Assembly: GCA_020746995.1 (NCBI GenBank)
Contig: JAGPXD010000001.1
Span: forward strand, 7,316,001-7,380,000
DNA: 64,000 bases
Reading direction: 5' to 3'
Source: Plectosphaerella cucumerina
Lineage: Eukaryota; Ascomycota; Sordariomycetes; Glomerellales; Plectosphaerellaceae
Part shown: piece after piece, positions 8,823-20,600 of the stretch
Position numbering within the stretch: position 1 is the stretch's first letter
Layout of the letters: every line of letters starts with the position of its first letter
Notes under the pieces: model-generated
The model's input: only the letters and a program-made list of their open reading frames with translations
What the model was told of the DNA's origin: nothing
Databases searched by the model: none
Program-made: the position numbers and the translations under genes

Positions 8823-11615
8823 CTAGCTCCTGTAATTGAGGATGAAAGGAGTCGTCTTCACAACCTGCCAGTCCTCCGTCTTGTTGCTCGTAGAATCCTC
8901 AAAGACGCGCAGAGCGCTCACCATCAGCCGATACCGTCCAGCCGGCACAACCTTCCCGTTCGCCAAGTAGCCCGTTGCCCAGACCTGGGCGGGGTTGATG
9001 AAGGACGACTTTACGTTCCGGAACGGCGATGCCCAAACTTCGCCAAACGTCTTCTCCCCAAGCCACGTCTCCCGCGGCCCGTGACAAGGCGAAGGGGGCG
9101 TGCCGATGGTGCCGTTTGTAAAGTTGCCGGTCGAAGGAAGTAGATCGACGCGGATCATGCGAGTGCGGAGACGGGGGATGATTTCGAGGTAAGGGTAGTC
9201 ACGGTTGAAGAAGTCAAGTTCCGGGGGCTCCTCGCCAGCAATAGGCTGCGGGATAGTGAAGACCTGGTTGGGGCGCCAGTTGAAGAATTCGTCTGGCACA
9301 CGATCCGGGATGACGACACCGTCGCGCATGGAGCCGGCGTTTCCAACATAGGAGATGGAAAGGTTGTCGCCGTTGGTGCCGTTGAGGGTGATGTAGCCGC
9401 TGTAGATGGGCCACCTCTTCGCGTCGAGGCCACGTGGTGGCTGACAGCGAACCGTCACAGTGGCTTCGCCGCCGGCAGAGACCTTGAGGTTGTATGAAGA
9501 GAAGGAGAGTGATGCGGACGCATCGGTAGATTCAAAAGGACTCAGCGCGAGATGATCATCACTGCCCATGGCATAGGTCGTGAGGGAAGTTGTGTAGCCG
9601 AGGCTGTACGTGGCATCCTCGTTGCCGGTGTTCTTGAGGGAGAATGTCGTCTCGCTGACGTGGTTGTCGCTGTCGTTGAAGGAGATGCCCGTCGTGCTTA
9701 GGAGACCCTTGGCCTTGATGGCGTCGAGGACCTGAATGATGCCGTTGCCTGCCTGCGTGGGCGGGTGCAGGCCGCCCAGATCGCCAAAGATAGAATCGGC
9801 CAGAGGAACCTGTCTCGCAGTGCTAGCGAGAAGGTTGTGGATGGTTGTCGGATCACGGGTGCCGCGGGCCTCCATGAGCAGGGCAGCGGCGCCGGCGACG
9901 AGTGGTGTTGACATGGACGTTCCGCTCGCGATGCTGACTTCTCCGCCCGGCCAGGTGGACAGGATCATGTGGCCCGGAGCTCCGAAGGAGGGAGCGCTTC
10001 TCATGTCCCAGTTGGGGCCCCAGGAGCTGAAGTAAGAGACGTCGCCACCGCTGATTTCGTTGTCCGACCACTCGGCTCTGAGTTGTGCGTCCAACGTGAC
10101 GGTGACGTTGTCGCTGCTGGCAATGGCCTCTCGTAGGAGCTTCGGGCTAGATCCGTGCATCCATCCAAGATTGATGTCCATGGCAAGAATGGGAACGCGG
10201 TTGAAGACTTCGTCGTCCTTTTCATCCATCCAGTACATGATGTTTCTGCCGCCGCGTTCGTAGATGTAGCGTTGTTGGTCCTGCCGCCACAAGCAGGGTC
10301 CCTCCTGAGCGGCCTCGACCAGGACGAGATATTCTGACAGATCCGGCACGCTGGCGGGGAGGAGCTCGCAGCCCGTGACATGGCCCGAGCCATTGCTGGT
10401 GATGAACCTGTTGAGATCAATGACAGGCAGCGTGAGTTGTTGGGCGCCAGCAAAGTTGAAATAGGCAGGGATCCAGTCGATCGCCTCAGTCTCGCCTTCT
10501 GCAGTCGTAAACTCGCCGGTCCCGGTGAGGACTGGCTCGGTGAGAGGATCAAACGACGAGACGGAACTGACGAGTTCGCCGTCGCTTGGTGTTCCCGGCT
10601 CAAACATCTCGAATTGGCCGCTATTCCCGACGGCCACGAAGACAGGCACGCCAGCCTCGACGATGCGAGTCGCCGTGATGGACCAGAGGTCCTCTGGGAA
10701 TCCGCCAGTGTCTCCGAGCGACATGCTGAGGATGTCATTGCCATCGTCAAAAGCACGCAGCATGCCGTCGACAATAGTCTCATCGGTACCCCAACCCCAG
10801 CAGTCCAGAACACGGTATGCGGACAGCTTGGCGTCTGGGGCGACGCCCTTGAAGCCGAGGCTGTTGGGCAGAGCGCTGATGATACCGGCGACATGAGTGC
10901 CGTGGCCCTGACAATCCATGGGATCATCATCGCCCTCGAGCTCCAGATCGTCGTCAATGATGACATCGACACCGACCGTGTCAAAGCCTGACTCAACGAT
11001 GCATCCAGGGCCAAAGCAACCGCCGAGAAGCGGGTGGCTATAATCGATACCGGTGTCCAGAACGGCAATCTTGACACCCTTGCCGGTAAAGCCGGCCTGG
11101 TGGACGAGATCAACCTGGGTCATTAGATGGGGTACATAGACTACTTGACCGCCACGATGGTTGTCAGGCTGGTCTGTCGGCAGACCGATGAGCGGGCCCT
11201 TGTCGTCTGGAGGGAGCTGGACCTTTCGAACAGGCCATACCTGCTTGACGGCGGCGGCCTCGAGAATAGTGTCGATGGTCAGGGCGGCATTGTAATCTGC
11301 GGCGGCGTTGACGACGTTGAAAGAGAGGCCTTTGAAGAGACTGGAGTCGATAACACGGCGTGTTTGAATAGAAATGCCGAGAGCGTCGAGTTGGCCGGTG
11401 ACGTCGGCGGCAGACGAGCCGTCGTTGAGCTCAATGGTGTAAACGCCGTTGATGATGGCCGGCTCGGTTCCGTTGCCAGGCGTATCCGATAGGTCTCTTC
11501 TGCCAAATGTGTGGCGACGCGGCTGGTTGTAGCCGCGAGAGGCTCGAGAGATTGAAGAGGCCGATACAGCCTGCAACAAGGCCGCGAGGCCGAGCACTTG
11601 GCGTAGGAGCACCAT
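8823..11615 (-). CDS. Secreted subtilisin-like serine protease (S8), Vpr/C5a-peptidase-like
   Basis: Single exon, 930 residues. A hydrophobic signal peptide (LLRQVLGLAALLQAVSA) is followed by an inhibitor I9-type propeptide to about residue 140. The catalytic triad is clear: Asp187 in VLDTGIDYSHP, His238 in GHGTHVAG and Ser567 in GTSMSTPLVAG. The oxyanion Asn lies in VAVGNSG near 331. About 240 residues separate that Asn from the Ser, matching the PA-domain insertion of Vpr/C5a-type subtilases. Residues ~630-760 look like an Fn3-like (DUF1034) domain. There is no C-terminal anchor, so the enzyme is probably secreted and acts extracellularly. The gene stands alone. Confidence 0.92.
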   Translation of the reverse strand: MVLLRQVLGLAALLQAVSASSISRASRGYNQPRRHTFGRRDLSDTPGNGTEPAIINGVYTIELNDGSSAADVTGQLDALGISIQTRRVIDSSLFKGLSFNVVNAAADYNAALTIDTILEAAAVKQVWPVRKVQLPPDDKGPLIGLPTDQPDNHRGGQVVYVPHLMTQVDLVHQAGFTGKGVKIAVLDTGIDYSHPLLGGCFGPGCIVESGFDTVGVDVIIDDDLELEGDDDPMDCQGHGTHVAGIISALPNSLGFKGVAPDAKLSAYRVLDCWGWGTDETIVDGMLRAFDDGNDILSMSLGDTGGFPEDLWSITATRIVEAGVPVFVAVGNSGQFEMFEPGTPSDGELVSSVSSFDPLTEPVLTGTGEFTTAEGETEAIDWIPAYFNFAGAQQLTLPVIDLNRFITSNGSGHVTGCELLPASVPDLSEYLVLVEAAQEGPCLWRQDQQRYIYERGGRNIMYWMDEKDDEVFNRVPILAMDINLGWMHGSSPKLLREAIASSDNVTVTLDAQLRAEWSDNEISGGDVSYFSSWGPNWDMRSAPSFGAPGHMILSTWPGGEVSIASGTSMSTPLVAGAAALLMEARGTRDPTTIHNLLASTARQVPLADSIFGDLGGLHPPTQAGNGIIQVLDAIKAKGLLSTTGISFNDSDNHVSETTFSLKNTGNEDATYSLGYTTSLTTYAMGSDDHLALSPFESTDASASLSFSSYNLKVSAGGEATVTVRCQPPRGLDAKRWPIYSGYITLNGTNGDNLSISYVGNAGSMRDGVVIPDRVPDEFFNWRPNQVFTIPQPIAGEEPPELDFFNRDYPYLEIIPRLRTRMIRVDLLPSTGNFTNGTIGTPPSPCHGPRETWLGEKTFGEVWASPFRNVKSSFINPAQVWATGYLANGKVVPAGRYRLMVSALRVFEDSTSNKTEDWQVVKTTPFILNYRS

Positions 11616-12234
11616 GCCAACAAGATGAAAGGTTGGAAGAGGTGTCGAGACCGTTGACTGGGCGCTGGAATAGGGCTCTTTTGCCGTTGCTGGTGTAGAG
11701 TCCAGTCGTCTTCTCGTACCTAGGTGGAGCGGATTGGCTCTCCTTTTGAAGTCGGCTTCATCGTGAGACCATTCTGCAGGTGTTCATTCTGACCGACACT
11801 GATCGAGGAGTCCGAGCCTCGGGCGTAGATGGACAGGGGATGGCGATGGCTCCAGTTTAGGCTGCGCCTTGGGGAGTTACGGAGCGCAGATGGCCCAGAT
11901 CTATTCGGTAGCAAGCCGGGCGAATATCTTGCATATGTCGGGCAATGTGCGATGCGATACCCCTGTCGATGGTGGCGCTGCAGAATTGGCAGGATCTTTG
12001 GAGAGCAGGGGGGCCACGCCCGACTTATGCTGCGATTGTCTGGGCTTTCTGTTGTCGACGCATGAAGCAACGATGGGTCGGTCCGGGCAGCCGGCTGTCC
12101 ACAACAAAGTCTATAACAGAAGTTCTCTTGTCATTTGGGTATAGAGGCCTCCTAGACGTCGGGTGTAAACACGCCAAGCTTTCAAGTTCATCAGGGCGGA
12201 CCCGTGGGGACATCCACAGCTGAAGACTTACCTC
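11616..12234. other. Intergenic region, promoter of subtilase
   Basis: About 620 bases between the subtilase start and the GNAT stop, both on the minus strand. No RNA gene, repeat or convincing coding segment seen. Confidence 0.4.
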
Positions 12235-12744
12235 TCACAGAACCAAATGCCACTTTTCAGCCAGCATCTTCTGTCCGAAAGCATTGTGTTCCGCGGTCTC
12301 CACGACTTCAAACCCAGCCCGCTGGTAGAGGCGCCTGGCTCCCTCGAGGACGCTCTGTGTCCAAAGCGAAATGGACGTGTACCCCGCTTCTCTTGCAAAG
12401 TCGATGCACGTCTGGATCAAGTGCGTCGCGATTCCCATGCCACGGGCTTGCTCTCTCACGAGTAGCAGCCGTATCCTGGCGATCTTCTCGTCGTCTGGAT
12501 CTTGGATGAGCAAGATGCATCCGAGAAACTCGCTCCCTTTTTCGGCGATCCAGCAACGCTCTTTCTGGGGTTTGAAGTTGTCAATGAAGTCGGCAGTTGT
12601 CCGTGCAGCGATGGACTCGCACGAAATGCCCCATTCGTATGGTTTGGACGTGTAGACGATCCCGTGGTAGTGAGTAATTAATCCCATGTCGCCGGGGCGA
12701 TGAGTTCGCAATTCGAACGCGAGGTCCTGGCGATGGTCTGTCAT
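12235..12744 (-). CDS. GNAT-family N-acetyltransferase
   Basis: Single exon, 169 residues from the ATG at 12744. In-frame ATGs at 12852 and 12885 would add up to 47 residues that are Ser/Thr/Arg-rich and not part of the fold, so I use 12744. The GNAT core is visible: a beta-strand IARIRLLLV, the acetyl-CoA pyrophosphate loop QARGMG (99-104), then LWTQSVLEGARRLYQRAGFEVVE, the usual motif B. The sequence resembles small bacterial-type GNATs. The substrate is unknown. It diverges from the SDR gene at 13457. Confidence 0.85.
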   Translation of the reverse strand: MTDHRQDLAFELRTHRPGDMGLITHYHGIVYTSKPYEWGISCESIAARTTADFIDNFKPQKERCWIAEKGSEFLGCILLIQDPDDEKIARIRLLLVREQARGMGIATHLIQTCIDFAREAGYTSISLWTQSVLEGARRLYQRAGFEVVETAEHNAFGQKMLAEKWHLVL

Positions 12745-13456
12745 GGTTGTGGTGTAGCTGGCTGGTCGTGGCTGGGTCTTGGTTTTGATGAAGCTGACAG
12801 AGGATGGATGATGGGTGAGGTGCAGACTAACGGCCCTGCTCGCTCTAGACATCTGGACCGAGCCGCCCGGTGCAGGGGTTCTCATTGGTGTGATAACCGA
12901 CGACAGGGGCTTTCGCAGTGGGCTGTGAACTCCAGATGTACGAGTACCTGTTTCAACGACGGCCTAAGACGAATGTACCTCGATGCAACAGGTGCTGACG
13001 CCATCTTGAACCTCGTGCAGTCTCGTAAGAACATCTCATCGGATACAGTGCGCTGTGGTGCGGACGGAACGACCTCTCGCTTCAGAATAATACACGCGTG
13101 GAAGAAAATGACGGATGGAGTTGCATCTCAAAAGCGGCCTCCTAACTTGAATGCCGTCGGTCTTACGTGAGACACGCAGTTTACTGATAAAGTTGCACTC
13201 CTAGTACGCGTATTCAGCAGGACGGAACCCGCAACAGACGCATAGTAGGCCAAAGTATAAGTACGACGTCGACCATAACCATCGTGGATGCCAATGTAAG
13301 GTCGTAAGCCAGTCGATTCAACCAGCCCTACGCCGTTTACCTTACTAGTAGATCGACCTCGGTAGCTTCCCTCGCGTCCCATCCCGCGACTCAACTTCAA
13401 CTACCTACACGGTACACCCGCCGTTTGACCTCTTAAGCATCCCGCCTCGCTCCAAG
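12745..13456. promoter_or_regulatory. Divergent intergenic region between GNAT and SDR genes
   Basis: About 710 bases containing both divergent promoters and the possible N-terminal extension of the GNAT gene. Just before 13457 the sequence is C/T/A-rich, as in a fungal mRNA leader. Nothing else identified. Confidence 0.4.
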
Positions 13457-14521
13457 ATGGCCGGATTGCTTAGAGAGGCGTACAGCCAGTTCAAAGACCT
13501 CCCCGTCTCGGACACCCCACAGACGGGCCGTACCGTCATCATCACTGGCGCCAACGTTGGCCTTGGCCTCGAAGCCGCCCGTCACTTCGCCCGCCTCCAA
13601 GCCGACCGCGTCATCGTCGCCTGCCGCGACAAAACCAAGGGCGACGCCGCCGTCAAGTCCATCCGGGCCTCGCATCCTGACAGCCTGACGAAGCTCGATG
13701 TCTGGCAGGTCGACGTGGGTGATTTTACGAGTGTCAAGGCCTTTGCGGAGCGGGTTGAGAAGGAGCTGGACCGTGTTGATGTCCTCTTGAGCAATGCCGG
13801 CATCGCGACGTCTGTGTACAGTGAGATGAGTGACGGGTGGGAGTCAACACTTGCGGTGAATGTCATTGGCACCTTTTTGCTCGTCATTTTGATGATGCCG
13901 AAGATGAGGGAAACGGCCAAGAGGCACAAGACGATGCCGCATCTGACTGTGACTGCTAGCGGGGCAGGGCATCTGGTGAGTACATGTAGCATATTGGGCT
14001 GCGCTGCGGTCAAGCATAGGTACCCGGGCACTGACAACCGGAAACTCTAGGCCTTCTTTAATGAGCGCAAAGAGGAAAAAATCTTCGAAGCTCTTAATGC
14101 AAACCGCAACCTCTTCGATAGGTACAGCGTGTCCAAGCTTCTGGAAATCATCGCCGTCAAGCAACTTGCCGTAGCGACACGGACTTCGGGCCAGCCCGAC
14201 GACAAGAAGATCATCATCAACGCTATCCACCCGGGACTTTGCCAGACGGAGCTCTACCGGTCTATTCCCTTCCCTCTCAATTACCCGATGAAGTTGGGCA
14301 TGCGTTTATTTGGACGTACCTCGGAGATGGGTTCGAGATGTCTTCTGGCCGGCGCGCTCGCGGGCGACGAGTCACATGGGCAGTATATGGAGAACTGCGT
14401 CGTCGCCAACTGCGCGCCCATCATGAATGGCGAGGAAGGCGAGGCGATGCAAGTTAAGGTCTGGGGGGAGCTTATCAACATCTTAGAGGGGGTCCAGCCT
14501 GGGATTACAAAGTTGATCTGA
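13457..14521 (+). CDS. Short-chain dehydrogenase/reductase, retinol-dehydrogenase/WW-oxidoreductase-like
   Basis: Two exons, 13457-13975 and 14051-14521, with a 75-nt intron (GTGAGT...CTCTAG) giving 329 residues. The Rossmann motif TGANVGLG is at 30-37, SNAG at 112-115, and Ser168, Tyr198 and Lys202 (YSVSK) complete the active site. The NPG-type IHPG segment follows. Length and the C-terminal extension fit the RDH-like SDRs found widely in ascomycetes, often in secondary metabolism or detoxification. No metabolite cluster is evident around it. The substrate is unknown. Confidence 0.9.
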
Positions 14522-14687
14522 GTGTTACAGATGATGAACTCGAACTCGCAACACAGTATTATATCTTCAGGAGAACCACGCATCGCGTCAACATCAGCTC
14601 AAATCGGACCTATTCCAAGACCAGCAACCTTCACAAATCTTCCCGGCGTCGCTGCCTCCGCCCCCCAGACACTCCGAACTGTCACCC

Positions 14688-17600
14688 CTAGGCCGCAGTG
14701 CACGTCTTAGCCCCCTTGCTCGTCTTGGTGACCCAGCTCGTAGTCGTCACGTTGATCTGCGATGTCTTCGTCTTGGTCACCGTCGCGCGGTTGGTGATGG
14801 TGGCAGAAGGCTTGACCGTAGAGCGCACCGTCGTCAAGACCGTGGCCGTGGAGACGGGAAGCACCACAGTCACCGTCTTTGCCGAGTTTTCCTGACGAGT
14901 CACGGTGTTTGTTTGCTGTGGGAGCACGCTTGTGGCAACCCGAGTCTGCGTCTCGACGACGTTCTGGGTGCTAGCGGCCAGCTTCGTGGTGGATTTGACG
15001 ACGACGGTTGTTGTGGCCTGAACGACGACAGAAACCGTTGCGGGCTTGAGCGTTGTGGTCTTGCCGGCTGAGACAACAGCCGTGGCAGTGGTGGTTGACG
15101 TCTTTCCAGCCAGGATGGTCGTCGAGGGACGAGTCTGCACAGACACGGTCGTCTCCACGACAGTCGTAGGCTTCAGAGTGACTGGCTTGCCTTCCGTCTT
15201 CGTGGTGAGGATCTCAGTCGCGGAGGTGCTGCCGGGGATGGTGACGGTTGAGGTCTTCACAAAGGTGCTGAAGGTGGAAACAACAGTGACAGTGACTGTC
15301 TTGTCGCCAACAGCGCGAGCCTCGAGATACAGGGCGTCGAGGCCGATGTCGCTGACTTCGAACTCCTCAAGCGACCTCTTGGTCGGACCGTTGGTGGGGA
15401 TGCACTTGATCGTCGTCGTCTTCTTGGCAACACGGGTCGTGGTAACGAAGACTGTGGCGGTGGTTGTGAGGGCCTTTGCCGTAATGGTAGTTGCCGTGCC
15501 GTCGCCAATGGTCTGGGTTTCCGTCTTGCGAACTGTGACAGCCTTGGGAGTGGTTGTCTTGGTGGAAAGCTGCGTGGTGCGGATGACTTGTGTGGTGGTT
15601 GCGACCTTGGGAGTGCTGGTGGTCCAGCGAGTGGTGATGGTCGTGGAGGTGACCGTCCGAGCCTGCGCTTGCTGGGTGATGATCTCGGTGCGGGTTGAGG
15701 TGGCCACCGATGTGGACGTGGTGACAACGGGAGCCGGAGTGACGGTCGTGCCGACGTTGACGGTTGTTGTCGTCTTTTGAGTAACTGTCGTGTCGGGCTC
15801 CTGAACAGTGGCCACTTCAACAGTTGTTGACTTGATGACGGACGTCCTTGTGGCAGGGGGCGGTGTGATGGTCGTGGCGGCGTTGATCGTCAGTGTGCTC
15901 TTGAGAGTCACAACAACATCAAGCCCTTGAACGGAGGTGACCTGGGTCTGCTTGAGTGTCGAGATCTGGGTGGTGAACACAGTCGTGGTCGAGATCGGGG
16001 CACTGCTGGAAGATGTCGACAAGGTGGAAGTGCTGGCCGTCGTCGCCGTGGATGTGGTGGTGGGCAGGACAACAGCGCCAGCCTTGAACGGCATAGCCGA
16101 CACCAGGGTCATGTTGATCCAGGAGGTAGCTGCAAAGAAGTTTGCCAGCTCAAACTGGGCGGCGGTCTCAGCAGTAAGCTTGGTAGCGAATGAAGCGCGT
16201 GACGAGGTGCCAGAGCCAGGGCCATCGTTGGCATACTCTCCAAATACAACCTCGGCAGTGCGAGGGTCGGCCTTGGTCCATTGATCCCAGCCAGCGGCCT
16301 TGATGGATGAGTCGAGGTAGCTGTCCAGGAAGGCGACACGAGCCCACAAGTTCCACGGCCTGCCGAGAGAGACGGAGGAGTATTTGGCTCCCTTGGCAGG
16401 AGTGACGGTGCACTGATCGAACACGAAGCCCGCGGCGGTAGTGTTGGTGGCGCGCTTGCTGGCGGTGAGGGCAATACCGTCGCGGTTGGGAGCGATGGTG
16501 CTGTTGAGGAAGTAGCCGGCACCGCTACCCCAGATCATGTCGATGTTGCCCTCAATGTACGAGTTTGAAGCAAAGAAGAATCCGTTGATGAGCAGGCTGT
16601 CCTGGTTTCCGTACACCTGACAACCGTAGAGTGAGGCATACTTGCTGCTCTTGACACCAAAGCCAAGTGATGCGAAGCTGGCAAGGGGGTTAGTCGTAAG
16701 ATTGAAAGCTGGGCGAAGGAAAGACTCACTTAGCAGTAGTGCCAAAAGTGTTGGAAAAGTTGATGTTCACAGCCTGCAGGTAGTTGCCCGTCGCGTAGAC
16801 GGTGGCCGAGTCGGAGTTGGAGGCATCAGCCTGCGTGTCGATGCCCTTGTTGAAGTCAATTGTGACTTGGTTTTGCGTGTAGTCACCCGAGGCAGAGCTG
16901 TAGCCAATAAGAATGGTAGTGCCGGCCTTGGCCAGAACCAGCTGCTCATTGTACGTGCCTGGGTAGATGAAAACGGTGCCAACGATCTTGTTCGAAGCGG
17001 GAAGGGCATTGAGCGCAGCCTGGATGGTGGTGTATGTCGTCTGGCCCTCGATGGGAGTTTTGGACACGATCAATGCACCCGCAGGAGGCTTGGTGCCGTC
17101 ATAGACGATGGGAGTGGACGGAACGACCGGGACGACGGCGGGCTGAGGGGTCTCGATCTGGTCCCAGTAGGTCATGTCAATCCAGTCGGTGCTCGTCATG
17201 ACCTTGCTGAGGGGGTACTCGTCACTCGTCAGCAGAGTGCAGTTCTGGAAGCCCTGGCGAGCAACAGCGTTGTTCTCCCAGTTGCCCGGACCGACATTGT
17301 TGTACTCGGCAAAAGTGATGAAGTCGGTGCGAGGATCAGTGGTCGACCAGATCTTCCAGCCAGCGGGCTGGATGACGTCGCTGAGGTAGCTGTTCTTGAC
17401 GACCACGAGAGCGTACTTGGAGTACGGGCGGCCGAGGTAGACGAGACCCTTGAGGTCAACAGTGGCGGTGGGTGCCTCCGTGAACAGGCACTGGTCAAAG
17501 ATGTAACCGCCTGAGGCCGTCAGGCTGGAGCGGCTGTGCGCCGTGATGGCAGACTTGGCTCGCTTGGCGGCGATGGTGCAGCCCTTGAAGTAGGCCTTGG

Positions 17601-20600
17601 AGTATCCCCAGATGAAGTCGATGGCTCCGTCGATGTAGCAGCTCTCGTAGTACTGCATACCAGCCGTGGCGCCGGTGAGGAGGGTGTCCTGCCAGCCCAC
17701 GAACGAGCAGCCGTAGAAGCCGATCTTGTCACCGTAGACGCTGGCGGCAAGAGTGACATAGCTGGGGATGGCGCCGTCCAAGTTGTCCGTGTTGACCAGG
17801 TTGACGTTGTACCACGAGATCTTGGAGCTGGCCGTGGCAATCGTTGCCGTCTCCGCGTTGGAATGCCCAACGGGGGCTGGGCTGACGGAGAGACCGCGGG
17901 CCTGAGTGATAGTGACCTGGTTGTTCTTGTATCCCTTGCCAGGGGCGTCGCTGGTGTATCCAATAATCATGACGGGGCCGGGTCGGTTGATGGAAGGGAC
18001 CTGCTCGTTGTACGTTCCAGGGTAGATGAAGATGACTTGGTTGCTCGAGTCGGAGGGGAGGCTGGCGAGGGCGGCGGTGAGGCTGGTGAAGGCACCGGAA
18101 ATGCTTCCATCAGCTGCCACGAGAACAGCGCCAGCCGGAGGCACAGTACCGCTGCTGGGATGCGTCAGAACTGGGGTGGTGGGCACGATAGGAGGGTCAG
18201 GGGCCGTCGCCGGTCCAGTCAAGCTGTAGCTGGGCGTGTACGCATACGCCTTTGGATCGATCCAGCTCGTGCTGCCAATGAAGTTCTCAAGGGAGTACTG
18301 CGCGGCCTGGGCCTCGGTGAGCTTGGTGGCAAACGCAGCACGAGAGTCGCTCCAATTTCCAGGTCCAACATTGTTGTACTCTCCAAACAGGACGTTCGCC
18401 GTCTGGGGATTGCTGTTCTGCCAGACACTCCAGCCCGCGGGGGAGATGTGCTTGTCCAGGAAGGAGTTCAGGTACACGGTGACGGCATACTGGGACCAAG
18501 GGCGACCCAGGAAGGTGTTGCCAAAGTCGGAGCCGAAGCTCGACGTGTACGTGATGACGGACTTGTCAAAGACGAAACCTCCCGCCCATCCGGCGTTGGG
18601 CCTGTTCTGGGCACTGATGTACGTCCTGGGGGTGTTGGAAGCCACGTAGCATTGGTGGAAGAAGGCCTTGCTGTAGCCCCAGATGAAGTCGACGCTGCCC
18701 TCGATGTACGAGTTGCTGAACACCTGCACGCCCTGGTTGACCAAGAGAGTGTCCTGGAAACCGACAAAGGCGCAACCATACGCAGCCATGTTGGCGCCGA
18801 AAAAGTCACCGGCAAGAGCGGCCGTACTCGACTGCTGAGGGTAGGTGTTGGTGAAATTGATGTTGTACAGAGCGAGGCCATCGCCGTTGGTGTTCTTCCA
18901 GTTCATCACGGGTGTCTCCTCATTCCGGCCCAGGCTGGTCGAAACGCCGCGGCTGAAGTTGATGAGAACAGAGTTCTTGGTGAAATCGTTCTCAAATGTG
19001 GTTTCGCCACGCAGAATGACCTTGCCGCGACGTGTGATGCTGACTTGTTCCTCGTAGGTTCCTGCCTTGATGAAGATGATGTATTCCTTGCCATCGGCAG
19101 GCAGGGCCGCAACGGCGGAGGAGACAGTGCCGAATTCGCCGGTGGCAGGAGACGGAGCCACGGTGAAGGTGTTGGAGGACGCAGAGGAGGTGGAGGAGGC
19201 AGCGGCAGTTGAGTCAGACTGGGTGGCAGAAGTGGTCACCGTGGCAGCCGCCGAAGTCGTCGTGGAAACGGACACGGCATACACCGAGTCGGGCCAATTT
19301 TGCTGGGGAGCAATGCCAGCAGAGTCCAACCAGCTGTCATCGGCAAGAACCTTCTTCACCGTGTAAGCCGAGGTATCGGAGAGCATCTTGACAGACGACA
19401 GGCGACCGGTGGTGCTGGCTCCCGGTCCTGTATTGTTCGACTCGGCAAAGGTGCCAGTGAAGGTAGCGGCGTTGTTGACCTTCCAGCCAGCCGTGTAGAT
19501 GTGGTTGTCGAGGTAAGAGTTGAGGAAGGCGACCTGGGCGTTGGTGCTGTAGTCTCTGCCGAGGTACACGCTCTGCTGGGAAACAGTCTTGTCGGAAGGC
19601 ACGACAGCACAGCCGTCAAAGATCAGCTGAGACCCTCCAAAGGAGCTCTGGTATCTCTGAGCGGCGATCGCTGTGCCGACAGCAGTACCTGTGGACACGA
19701 TGACCGAGTTGTGGAAGTATCCGGCACCGATGCCCCAGATGAAGTCGGTGGTGCCCTCAATGCGGCCGCCGGTGAAGAAGACGTTGCCGTAGTCGAGATA
19801 CAGCGAGCCCTGGGAAGACTTGACATTGCAGCTGTAGAAAGCCACCTTGGTGCCCTTGGCATAGGCAGCTAGGGCGATGTAGTTCGTCTGAGCTGGGTAG
19901 CTGTTCTCAAAATTGATGTTGTAGAACGAGACCAGCTTGGCTTCGTACTTGTTGGCAGAGAACGTGGCGGTTCCGGCAGAGCCGCCGGCGCTGGAAAGCA
20001 CGGCCGATACGTTCTGGATGGTGACCTTGTTGGACGACGAGGACAGTGCGTTGTCAGTCTCGCCTCGGATGACAGTGGCGCCTGTTCGCACAAGAGACAC
20101 CTTCTCGTTGTAGGTGCCAGCGAGGATGTAGATGTACTGGCTGGTCGCATCGGCGGGCAGGGCGGCTATGGCTGCGGCAATGCTGTTGTGGGTGGCGCAC
20201 GAAGAGCCAGCTGGGCCAACAATGAGAGCCGTGGAGGGAACCGCCGAGGGAAGGCATGCCGGGCCGCTCGAGGTAGCAGCAGCACTGGAGGTTGTCGTCA
20301 CGATAGCAACACTAGAAGCCGTTTCGCTGGTTGATGCAGACAATGAGGCGTCAGAGCTCGTGGCAGCGCTGGTAGTAGTGCTGAGTGAAGCTGTGCTCTG
20401 GACATCAGTCGAAGTAGCAGTGCTGGACTCGTAAGTCGAGGAGATTGCACTGTTTGCGCTGACAGTGCTCGCATCGGAACTGACGGAGCTTGCACTGCTT
20501 GTGCCGGCAGTGCTGTCGGAAGCCGAGGAACTCGTGCTGAAGGTGCTAGCGATGCTGGCAGTGCTAGAGGCAACCGAAGTGGTGGAGGCGATCGAGGTGG

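Noticed and set aside
17536..19212. 558-codon ORF antisense to the pectinesterase gene
   Set aside because: A shadow of the strongly biased codon use on the opposite strand; composition is Gly/Val/Asp/Arg-rich with no motif.
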